Notes under the pieces: generated by a model
What the model was told of the DNA's origin: nothing
The model's input: the letters and a program-made list of their open reading frames with translations, nothing else
Database searches by the model: none
Made by a program: the position numbers and the translations under genes
Assembly: GCA_938029515.1 (NCBI GenBank)
Contig: CALJAQ010000186.1
Coordinates: 1-5,415, forward strand
DNA: 5,415 bases
Direction of reading: 5' to 3'
DNA from: an uncultured Nitrososphaerales archaeon
GTDB taxonomy: Archaea; Thermoproteota; Nitrososphaeria; Nitrososphaerales; JAAOZN01
In this document: positions 1-5,406 of the stretch, in pieces
How positions within the stretch are numbered: position 1 is the first letter of the stretch
How the letters are laid out: each line of letters opens with the position of its first letter

Positions 1-218
1 GTGAAAAACCCGCCGACGCAAATACGGCTCAGTCCAGTGTTGTAGAGGAGGTTTTGAATCTAGGTAAGCGTGGTGAGCCTCTGCGTGATGTGTTCGTGGA
101 CGCTGGTGGGTACTGGATAGAGCCTTCTGCCTACATATTTGGGCGTAATGCTGTTGAGGCTGCTCAAAAGGCTATAAGGGTAGCTGAGGAGGTTGCTCGC
201 CTTAAATCTAAGGGTTGA
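1..218 (+). CDS. ThiN-domain protein, C-terminal fragment (thiamine-phosphate synthase ThiN or ThiR-type regulator)
   Basis: This is an open frame running in from the left edge (codons from position 3) to a TGA at 216-218, with 71 residues visible. The fragment contains GGYWIEPSAYIFGRNAVEAA followed by a helix rich in Ala and Glu. It resembles the end of the ThiN domain, where a D-x-GG...EP...IFG-(N/D)A-V-E pattern precedes the last helix; the opening EKPADANT resembles the ThiN segment just before its glycine/threonine-rich turn. ThiN joins HMP-pyrophosphate and thiazole phosphate to give thiamine phosphate in archaea. It occurs fused to the kinase ThiD, or to a helix-turn-helix domain in the repressor ThiR. 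The N-terminal partner is outside the window, so the two cannot be separated. No histidine occurs in the visible part, and the usual EPM reads EPS, so a non-catalytic form is possible. Its stop overlaps the asnS stop by 11 bases, tail to tail. The call rests on remembered family motifs only. Confidence 0.55.
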   Translation, partial: EKPADANTAQSSVVEEVLNLGKRGEPLRDVFVDAGGYWIEPSAYIFGRNAVEAAQKAIRVAEEVARLKSKG

Positions 219-1494
219 CTCTGGTTGGTGTGCGTGGAAAGAGGCTAGCTGCCCTTATGTGCCTTAACCCTGCTATCCATTTAGTAAGCCTTTCCACACC
301 CACTCCGAAGCCTGAGTGTGGGGGCATACCGTATCTTCTCAGTTCAAGGTACCATCTGAAGTTCTCTTTTGGCATCTCTTGAGATTCTATCCTCTTGAGT
401 AAAGTCTGGTAGTCGTGTATCCTCTGCCCACCTGTGGCTATCTCACCGTGTCCTTCTGGAGCGATTAGGTCTGCTGATAGAGTAATGTTTTCGTTATCCG
501 GCTTGGTCATGTGGTAGAAGCTTCTTGCGCTAAGAGGGTAGTCTGTTATGAAGAACGGTTTACTCTGGGTCTTTGACAGTAGAGCCTCTACTGCTGTTGG
601 TATATCCTCACCCCATTTGAAGCTTAGATTTCGCTCTGAGGCGAACTTTAAAACTTCATCGTATGTTACTCTTGGGAAAGAGGTGTCGGGTGGTTTGAAT
701 TCTCGTCCAAGCACCGCCAGCTCCTCTTTGTGATCTTCCACCACTCTCTTACAGATATATGTGATAAGATCCTCTTGAAGCCTCATATTCTCCTCTTGAT
801 CCATAAACGCCTTCTCTGCTTCTATCATCCAAAATTCGGTCAGATGTTTAGGCGTCTTCGACTTCTCCGCTCTAAACGCTGGTTGAATGACGAAGACTTT
901 CCCTAAGGCGCATATCGCAGCCTCCTCGTAGAATTGAGCACTTTGACTAAGGTAAGCCTTCTGACCAAAGTAGTCGAGTTCAAAGAGTGTAGCCCCCCCT
1001 TCACAGGCTGATTGAACTATCGTGGGTGGGCTTATTAGGCAGTAGCCTCGCTGTGAGAAGAATTCTATGGCTGCTTTAATGACGCCCCACCTTATCTTGA
1101 TTACTGATGAAGCTTTACGCCCTCTTATTGAGAGGTGCCTGTAGTCATAGAGGAAAGATGTTGACTTAACGGCGCTCTTTGTTATAGGCCACTTGTCAGC
1201 CGAAGCTATGATCTTCAGAGATTTTATAGCTACCTCTCTCCCCTTTGGTGCCCTCCTATCTATTCGTATGGTTCCTTCTACTTCTACCGATGTCTCCTTT
1301 GCGACCTCTTTGAGCCTCTGAAAGCTTTCTTCTTCAACAACCCCTCTTTTACCAGCTGCCTGAATGTAGCCTGTGCCATCTCTTAATGTGATGAAGATGA
1401 GGCCTCCTATCTCTGACTTTGAAGCGACCCAGCCTCTGATCTTAACCAAGGAGCCCTCAGGTAACCTAAAGGCTTCCGAAATCTCGACTCCCAA
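208..1494 (-). CDS. asnS: Asparaginyl-tRNA synthetase (class IIb)
   Basis: This cytoplasmic enzyme charges tRNA-Asn with asparagine using ATP. The 428-residue protein is full length for the archaeal form. Residues about 15-95 are the OB-fold anticodon-binding domain (GWVASK at 21-26, LRDGTGYIQ at 37-45). The rest is the class II catalytic core, with motif 2 at 207-227 (FRAE, then HLTEFW) and motif 3 at 395-403 (GFGVGVERL). The carboxy end LFPRTPTRVNP is typical. HLTEFW after FRAE, DLIAPEGHGEI at 342-352 and RRYGMPPHSGFG at 386-397 favour AsnRS over AspRS. AspRS usually has HLNE and PPHAGWG, although the YGMPPH stretch is shared with it. The start codon is TTG at 1494-1492, chosen because GGAG (1505-1502) lies 7 bases upstream; the ATG at 1501-1499 is out of frame. 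The stop is TAG at 210-208. An AsnRS implies that Asn-tRNA can be made directly rather than only through GatCAB. Confidence 0.95.
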   Translation of the reverse strand: MGVEISEAFRLPEGSLVKIRGWVASKSEIGGLIFITLRDGTGYIQAAGKRGVVEEESFQRLKEVAKETSVEVEGTIRIDRRAPKGREVAIKSLKIIASADKWPITKSAVKSTSFLYDYRHLSIRGRKASSVIKIRWGVIKAAIEFFSQRGYCLISPPTIVQSACEGGATLFELDYFGQKAYLSQSAQFYEEAAICALGKVFVIQPAFRAEKSKTPKHLTEFWMIEAEKAFMDQEENMRLQEDLITYICKRVVEDHKEELAVLGREFKPPDTSFPRVTYDEVLKFASERNLSFKWGEDIPTAVEALLSKTQSKPFFITDYPLSARSFYHMTKPDNENITLSADLIAPEGHGEIATGGQRIHDYQTLLKRIESQEMPKENFRWYLELRRYGMPPHSGFGVGVERLTKWIAGLRHIRAASLFPRTPTRVNP

Positions 1495-1501
1495 TTTGCA
1501 T

Positions 1502-1505
1502 CTCC
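1502..1505 (-). promoter_or_regulatory. Shine-Dalgarno site of asnS, decides a TTG start
   Basis: On the minus strand the sequence reads AAAGGAGATGCAAA directly before TTG. GGAG sits 7 bases from TTG, a standard spacing. The nearby ATG is out of frame, so the TTG start is well supported. Confidence 0.75.
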
Positions 1506-1540
1506 TTTCCTTTAAGCGCAGTAAGGTTGCTCGCTAGATT

Positions 1541-1548
1541 CTTATAAG
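1541..1548. promoter_or_regulatory. Palindromic TATA-like box in the divergent asnS / ThiI-like spacer
   Basis: CTTATAAG is a perfect 8-base palindrome and the best TATA candidate in the 63-base spacer. Archaeal TATA boxes are centred about 26 bases before the transcription start. On the + strand this places the start near 1570, exactly on an in-frame ATG of the ThiI-like gene, which predicts a leaderless mRNA. On the - strand it places the start near 1519, giving asnS a leader of about 25 bases that contains its GGAG site. The flank on the left (TAGATT) is more like a BRE for the + direction than the C-rich flank on the other side, so the + direction may be stronger. The motif is visible in the sequence; use in both directions is inference. 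Confidence 0.5.
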
Positions 1549-1557
1549 GGTGGATGG

Positions 1558-2697
1558 TTGAACTTGCCTATGCGATGCGTCGTCGTCAAACCGTCTTCTG
1601 AAGCCGCTGCCCAGATAGATCTGCTGAAGCAGCTGCTAATAGAATCTCTCCCATCCTTTACGGATTCAAGGTTCTCCATCCACGTTAAAGCTGGTATCAT
1701 CGAGGTAGAATCCTCAGATGAGGTTGAAGTCGCTGAAACTGTGTCAAGGTTCTCCGGCGTAGCCTACGCAGCTTTGGCTGAGCGGGTAAATTCAGAGTTT
1801 GATGAAGTTCTGCAGGCTATAGTAAGGGCGGGTAAGAAGGGCATATTTGAAAACGAGCGTTTTACCGTTATGGTTGAAGCGACGCAAAACTTGAACTTTG
1901 AGCCAAAAGATCTGGAGTCTTTAGCTATATCCACACTCGTAGGTGAAGTGAGTGATAGAGGCGCCAAACCTGATGAAAAGAAGCCTAATAAAGTGGTCTA
2001 CGCTCTACTCACAAAAGAAGATGCGTACATCTTTACGCACCGCTACTTGGGTTTCGGAGGCTCACCCTGCGGATCATTGGGAGAGTGCCTAATATTAGTT
2101 GAACCTACGGTGAAAGCGCTCGTAGGCGGTTGGCTTACACAGAGGGCTGGTTTCGACGCTAAGTATCTGATTATCAACTACCCTTCTTCCCCTAAAAAGC
2201 TCTACCATTCTTTTGAAGTTTTTACTCTTCTAAGACGATGTGTACCAAAGAAGCGCGTTCAAGTAATTTATGTTGATGCGGCGAAGAATCATAAGGCTGG
2301 AGATGTCGGCTTGGGCTACAGTTGGTTTGAATTTACAGCAGCTTTAGCCATTAAGGCTGCTGTAGAAGTTGGTGTCGGAGCGGTCTCTTTACCCTTCACT
2401 CTAAGCAGCAGTAGCTTAAAGAAGGTTGTAGAGAAGGTGTGTAGAGAAGGGGTCTATCTACTCCCACCAACATCCTTCCTGACTAACGGTGAGCTGCTGG
2501 CTTACGCCGATAAGATCGGTCTTCAGCTTATGCTTCCGCTCGATTCAGTCGAAGGTATGTTGAATGTGCTAGACACTTCAGGAAGACCGATTTCTGATTT
2601 AGACGCTGCGGTAAAAGATGCTTTAAGCCGCGCTTCGAAGATCGAGGTGGAGAAGGGTCTCTTAGATGCTCACGAAATTGTAGACACGTTACCTTAA
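1558..2697 (+). CDS. ThiI-like THUMP protein with degenerate PP-loop (probable pseudoenzyme)
   Basis: The architecture is that of ThiI, the enzyme that makes 4-thiouridine in tRNA. Residues about 5-80 look like the N-terminal ferredoxin-like domain. Residues 80-175 are a THUMP RNA-binding domain (RFTVMVEA at 101-108, VVYALLTKEDAYIFT at 146-160), followed by GFGGSPCG at 165-172, matching ThiI's G-x-GG-x-P-x-G. Residues 175-330 follow the PP-loop domain. The PP-loop SGGIDSP aligns without gaps to EPTVKAL (182-188), and the later GESLGQVAS region aligns to PFTLSSSSL (279-287). Both ATP-binding motifs are lost, and no CxxC pair or rhodanese domain is present. The fold is otherwise intact and the frame is open, so this is not a decayed gene; tRNA binding without sulfur transfer is a reasonable inference. 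Start candidates are TTG 1558 (GGGTGG 4 bases upstream, 379 aa), TTG 1564, and ATG 1570 (375 aa), which fits a leaderless mRNA from the TATA box at 1541. The stop overlaps the next gene's stop by 9 bases. Confidence 0.7.
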   Translation: MNLPMRCVVVKPSSEAAAQIDLLKQLLIESLPSFTDSRFSIHVKAGIIEVESSDEVEVAETVSRFSGVAYAALAERVNSEFDEVLQAIVRAGKKGIFENERFTVMVEATQNLNFEPKDLESLAISTLVGEVSDRGAKPDEKKPNKVVYALLTKEDAYIFTHRYLGFGGSPCGSLGECLILVEPTVKALVGGWLTQRAGFDAKYLIINYPSSPKKLYHSFEVFTLLRRCVPKKRVQVIYVDAAKNHKAGDVGLGYSWFEFTAALAIKAAVEVGVGAVSLPFTLSSSSLKKVVEKVCREGVYLLPPTSFLTNGELLAYADKIGLQLMLPLDSVEGMLNVLDTSGRPISDLDAAVKDALSRASKIEVEKGLLDAHEIVDTLP

Positions 2698-3858
2698 CGC
2701 TTCAACAACCGCTTCAACCAACCTACTTAACCCATCATACCTTGCAGCTAAACTTGAAAGACCCTTGACTCTATCCCTATAGGTGCCATCAACATAAAGC
2801 CTACGCAGAGACTCAAGGATGTCTTCAGGGCTTGATGTGAGTGGGTCGAGCCAAAGGGCAGCCCCGAGCTTAATCATCTTGATTGTGTTGCTGAACTGCT
2901 CACTATGGTCTGCTATAGGTATGATGAGCATAGGCTTCCCAATTAGAAGCGCGAGGCCAAGGGTTGAATGCCCCCCTCTTACCACAAGGATGTCAGAGAG
3001 CTGCATAAGCTGCTCATTAATAGGGCACCATTCGAAGTAATAGACCGAATCTATTCTTTTAACTTCTGTGCTTCCTTTAACTCTACCTTCAGATACCACT
3101 ACTTGAAAATCCTTTAGATACGTTGAAGCTTTAAGGAGTTTTCTTAAGAGCGCAGGTTTCGTAAAGGCTGGGCCGCTGACCTGAATAAAAACTATGGGCT
3201 TATCTCTGCTTAACCCCAGTTTGAGTAAAACGTCTTCAAGTTCAGTAAGGCTCTTTTTGGGTGGTTGAATGAGGAAGCCTATGTATTCAGCTTTCTTTCT
3301 TACAGCTGAGATCCACCAGAGGTTTTCTTCTGAGACGGTTAGCGGTGGAGGTAGGTCTGGGAAGAAGATTCTATCCGCCAGGTTCCATAGCTTGCCTAAG
3401 ATCTCGTTAAAAAATCGTTCGATGGGTTTTGTCCGCTTGCTCCTCTTTTTAGGAGGTAGGAGTATGCGTAGTTGGTTAGTGACTACAAAGCATTTTAGAC
3501 TTAAGCTCTTTGCAGCGATAACGGCTGAGAGGCGTGAATCTGAAATAACAAGATCTGGTCTCCACCTCTTCATAATCTTCCTCTCTACCACAGTTTGACG
3601 GATGAATGTGGCTATATGCCAAGGCAGCCTCTTAGAAGTCTTCAAAAGCCCCTCAAATTTACCTGCCGCTGTCCAACCTACATCCAACCTAGGTACTCTA
3701 AAGCAGACGAAGCCCCTCTGCTCCACGTAATCAGCTGCTTCATAGTAGGATGAGAAGGCTACTTCAAAGCCTAGCTCAACAAGCTTCGAAGCTAAAGCAA
3801 CCATTCTAGCAGCATGACCCAGACCAGAGCCGAAGACGGGGAAGTAGACCCTCTTCAA
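2689..3858 (-). CDS. GT1/GT28-fold (MurG/UGT-like) glycosyltransferase
   Basis: The 389-residue protein has a two-domain GT-B layout. The N-terminal Rossmann domain opens with VYFPVFGSGLGHAAR (4-18), whose G-x-GLGH-x-x-R resembles the nucleotide-sugar transferase acceptor-side loop of MurG and its relatives, and it includes PDLVISDS (101-108). A hinge region at about 185-220 leads to the C-terminal donor domain, with FIQVSGP (224-230), RGGHSTLGLAL (294-304) and PIADHSEQFSN (314-324). The GGHST loop and the EQ pair are the usual UDP-sugar contacts. There is no signal peptide or clear membrane span; a basic PPKKRSKRTKP stretch (135-145) could favour membrane or phosphate contact. The acceptor is unknown; glycolipid or protein glycosylation are candidates. 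The start is TTG at 3858, with GGAGG 10 bases upstream overlapping the previous gene's stop. It is the last gene of a four-gene block. Confidence is high for the fold and low for the substrate. Confidence 0.82.
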   Translation of the reverse strand: MKRVYFPVFGSGLGHAARMVALASKLVELGFEVAFSSYYEAADYVEQRGFVCFRVPRLDVGWTAAGKFEGLLKTSKRLPWHIATFIRQTVVERKIMKRWRPDLVISDSRLSAVIAAKSLSLKCFVVTNQLRILLPPKKRSKRTKPIERFFNEILGKLWNLADRIFFPDLPPPLTVSEENLWWISAVRKKAEYIGFLIQPPKKSLTELEDVLLKLGLSRDKPIVFIQVSGPAFTKPALLRKLLKASTYLKDFQVVVSEGRVKGSTEVKRIDSVYYFEWCPINEQLMQLSDILVVRGGHSTLGLALLIGKPMLIIPIADHSEQFSNTIKMIKLGAALWLDPLTSSPEDILESLRRLYVDGTYRDRVKGLSSLAARYDGLSRLVEAVVEALR

Positions 3859-3868
3859 GCCAAGCCTT

Positions 3869-3873
3869 CCTCC
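3869..3873 (-). promoter_or_regulatory. Shine-Dalgarno site of the glycosyltransferase, TTG start
   Basis: GGAGG immediately follows the TGA stop (3876-3874) of the AMMECR1 gene and lies 10 bases before the TTG at 3858-3856. It supports a TTG start and translational coupling across the 15-base gap. Confidence 0.65.
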
Positions 3874-4497
3874 TCAAACCAGCCTTCTCCTAACAACTTT
3901 ACCATTAGGCTCTTCTTCAGCAAAGACCTCTGCCTCAAACCGATAGATCTTTGTCTCAGGCAGAAGCCAAACGTCAGGAGGTGCACCAGCCTTCATGCAG
4001 GCGTAGGAAAGGTATTGTTCAGCATCCCACCCCTCTTCGACAGGCACTTGAGGAAGTAGGAGCCCACTCAGAAACCTGTATTCAACGATCAAACCGTCTC
4101 TACCTATCTTAATCAAGTTGGGGTACTCTCTTGGTGAGGAGGCTATAAGCCTCTTAGGAGGTGTTAGAACACTTACTTCGAAGATTAGGCTGCCAAATTC
4201 CTTGGCTTTGACTGGTTCGAAGCGTGGGTCTGCTGTAGCAGCGCTTATCGTCGCTTCTATTAACGCTTCACTTAAGGGTATGTTAGGTTGAACCAACCCT
4301 ATACATCCTCTAAGCTCGTGCTCCCTCCCCTTCAACGCGTTTATCGTAACGAATACCCCTCGTTTTTCGCTGAACCTCTTCTGGAGATCGCCGTCTATCT
4401 TTAATCTCCTTCTGCTAACTACATATTCTTCTGCTGCTCGTCTAGCCGTCTTTACTAGTAGTTCGCCGTCTTCATCGCTAAGCTCAACCATAGCCAT
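3874..4497 (-). CDS. AMMECR1-family protein
   Basis: The 207-residue protein carries the family hallmark LRGCIG at 62-67, preceded by RGVFVTI (46-52) and followed by AATADPRFEP (86-95), FEVSVLTPP (106-114) and GLLLPQVPVEEGWD. Together these cover the whole AMMECR1 domain, so the protein is a stand-alone single-domain member of the usual archaeal length. The invariant Cys and the ADPRF aspartate and arginine look intact. The molecular function of the family is not settled. Members often sit near MEMO and radical-SAM genes in prokaryotes, but neither is in this window; here the neighbours are a Mut7-C RNase-like gene and a glycosyltransferase. The outer ATG (4497) has GGAG only 2 bases upstream, whereas the inner ATG at 4491 is 8 bases from it, so translation probably starts at 4491 (205 aa). 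The gene overlaps the upstream gene's end by 14 bases from 4497 or 8 from 4491, which suggests coupling. Confidence 0.93.
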   Translation of the reverse strand: MAMVELSDEDGELLVKTARRAAEEYVVSRRRLKIDGDLQKRFSEKRGVFVTINALKGREHELRGCIGLVQPNIPLSEALIEATISAATADPRFEPVKAKEFGSLIFEVSVLTPPKRLIASSPREYPNLIKIGRDGLIVEYRFLSGLLLPQVPVEEGWDAEQYLSYACMKAGAPPDVWLLPETKIYRFEAEVFAEEEPNGKVVRRRLV

Positions 4498-4951
4498 TTC
4501 TCCTGCTATAACGTCCTTTAAGGAGCTGCCTTATACGCCTATCGAAGCTCATAATTCTAGGCCAGTGGCTTCCTATCCAATAGAGTTTGCCGCAGACTAT
4601 GCACCTATAGCTTGTGCTCTTAGGTTTACGCTTAACTCTAACCTCTTCTGGGTTGCAGATTTGAAGTAGCCCGTTGCACACTGGGCATCTTGAGGCCTCC
4701 GGCTTTAGTGTAGGCGGCTCTATACCAATCTTTCTGAACACTTCAGCCGCCCTGCTGGCATCATCTCCACCTAAGAGTAAGCACACTTTTACCCCTCTTT
4801 TTAATGCTGTTAGGTAGAGGCTTCGGTCAGAAGTTAGAAGCCACCTGTCTTCTTCAGCAGCCTTATTGAGTAGGTCTTTATCGCCTAATTTAGTATCGTA
4901 TATTACATCGTAGCCGTAGATTCTTAGTTTTCTAGCCAAGCTTCCGTGCAT
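4484..4951 (-). CDS. Mut7-C RNase-like zinc-ribbon protein; true start probably upstream of this ATG
   Basis: From the ATG at 4951 the product has 155 residues. The first part resembles the PIN-like Mut7-C domain: MHGSLARKLRIYGYDV, then the acidic KDLL (25-28) and LLTSDRSLY (38-46) with a likely metal-binding Asp at 42. A zinc ribbon follows with Cys 89/92 (RCPVCNG) and Cys 117/120 (RCIVCGKLYW), then GSHWPRI as in family members. The C-terminal tail is basic (KGRYSRRNGYG). The family is inferred to be a metal-dependent ribonuclease because of its PIN-like fold; the substrate is unknown. Relatives normally begin with (K/R)FLVD-x-M-x-G-x-LARxLR. Here RFLVDS is encoded in frame immediately before the ATG, so the conventional start would remove the first strand and its catalytic Asp. 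The extension is described separately. The gene is second in the - strand block; its stop lies inside the AMMECR1 coding sequence. Confidence 0.88.
   Translation of the reverse strand: MHGSLARKLRIYGYDVIYDTKLGDKDLLNKAAEEDRWLLTSDRSLYLTALKRGVKVCLLLGGDDASRAAEVFRKIGIEPPTLKPEASRCPVCNGLLQICNPEEVRVKRKPKSTSYRCIVCGKLYWIGSHWPRIMSFDRRIRQLLKGRYSRRNGYG
4500..4503 (-). promoter_or_regulatory. Shine-Dalgarno site favouring the inner ATG of the AMMECR1 gene
   Basis: GGAG is followed by AAATGGCTATG on the minus strand. The spacing is 2 bases to the first ATG (4497) and 8 bases to the second (4491). The second spacing is the usual one, so the shorter 205-residue product is more likely. Confidence 0.55.
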
Positions 4952-4978
4952 AGAGTCTACAAGAAATCTCAGCTCTAT
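4952..4978 (-). other. Probable N-terminal coding extension of the Mut7-C gene with a non-standard start
   Basis: Reading in frame upstream of the ATG at 4951 gives ATA GAG CTG AGA TTT CTT GTA GAC TCT, that is I-E-L-R-F-L-V-D-S, preceded by TAG at 4981-4979. RFLVDSM matches the expected beginning of the Mut7-C domain. No ATG, GTG or TTG occurs in frame between the TAG and 4951. Initiation at CTG (4972-4970) would be served by GGTG (4985-4982) 9 bases upstream; initiation at ATA (4978-4976) by GAGGGG about 10 bases upstream. A sequencing error in this short stretch is the other explanation. The homology of the translated stretch is the strong part of this call; which codon initiates is open. 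Confidence 0.6.
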
Positions 4979-4995
4979 CTACACCTTACCCCTCT

Positions 4996-5406
4996 TTACC
5001 ACTTCGTCAGCTTCATAAGCCTCTCAAAAACATCATCTCTGTTTACTAAACCAACTATCTTTCCCTCTTTGACTACTGGTAGCGTGTTAACTCCAATGCT
5101 TCTCATAGACTTAGCAATATCCTTTAAACTTTCTTCACAGCTTAACGCTGCTGTAAGCCTTCTCATAGCATCAAACACAAGAAGCCTCTTGACGAATGTG
5201 TCGAAGTGCCTTATCTGCTCAACCCTCAAAAGGTTGAATAGTGTGAAAGCGGCTTCACGCTCACCTATAATCCCAACAGGGTTATCGCCATCAACCACTA
5301 TAAGCTCATGTAGAGGTGTGTTGCTGAGCTTCTCAAGGGCGGTAGAGAGCTTGCTTCTTGGGCTAATAGTTGCAAAAGGCAGCTGCATAAAATCTCTACA
5401 GCGCAT
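4996..5406 (-). CDS. Tandem CBS-domain protein
   Basis: The 136-residue protein is made almost wholly of two CBS motifs. The first covers residues about 1-58 (CRDFM, TISPRSKLSTALEKL, then ELIVVDGDNPVGIIGERE at 34-51). The second covers about 74-134 (FDAMRRL, LSCEESLKDIAKSM, then TLPVVKEGKIVGLVNRDDV). Each shows the usual pattern of helix, valine-rich strand, GxxVGI/L and a polar Arg/Asp turn. Paired CBS domains form a Bateman module that binds adenine nucleotides (AMP, ATP, SAM) and controls a partner protein. No effector domain is fused, so the partner is unknown. The segment between the two (LLRVEQIRHFDTFVKR) is longer than a minimal linker. The ATG at 5406 is where CBS homology begins, but only nine bases precede it in the window and they hold no stop, so a longer start outside is not excluded. 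It is the first visible gene of the - strand block, and its promoter is probably beyond the right edge. Confidence 0.88.
   Translation of the reverse strand: MRCRDFMQLPFATISPRSKLSTALEKLSNTPLHELIVVDGDNPVGIIGEREAAFTLFNLLRVEQIRHFDTFVKRLLVFDAMRRLTAALSCEESLKDIAKSMRSIGVNTLPVVKEGKIVGLVNRDDVFERLMKLTKW

Noticed and set aside
548..733. Short + strand open frame inside asnS
   Set aside because: It lies antisense to a well-conserved synthetase, has no family resemblance and no ribosome site; it is a shadow frame. The same holds for the open frames at 1764-1967 (-), 2819-3040, 3269-3598 and 3814-4059 (+).
208..1494. Aspartyl-tRNA synthetase instead of asparaginyl
   Set aside because: YGMPPH is AspRS-like, but HLTEFW after FRAE, RRYGMPPHSGFG and LFPRTPTR at the end match archaeal AsnRS better.
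1509..1516. CTTAAAGG on the - strand as a TATA box for asnS
   Set aside because: It is only about 15 bases from the start codon and merges with the Shine-Dalgarno region, too close for a transcription start that keeps the GGAG site.
1495..1557. Riboswitch or small RNA in the divergent spacer
   Set aside because: The 63 bases are accounted for by a TATA-like box and ribosome sites, with no convincing stem-loop.
1558..2697. ThiI-like gene as a decaying pseudogene
   Set aside because: The frame is uninterrupted over 379 codons and hydrophobic positions around the lost loop are conserved, which argues for selection on the fold.
4979..4981. TAG before the Mut7-C gene as a read-through or pyrrolysine codon
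   Set aside because: The expected protein N-terminus begins just after it, and the CBS gene ends in a different context at 4996, so nothing upstream needs to be joined; a plain stop is sufficient.
5101..5168. Repeated TCTCATAG at 5101 and 5161
   Set aside because: An 8-base match 60 bases apart encodes similar Met-Arg stretches within one CBS gene; no array or longer repeat surrounds it.
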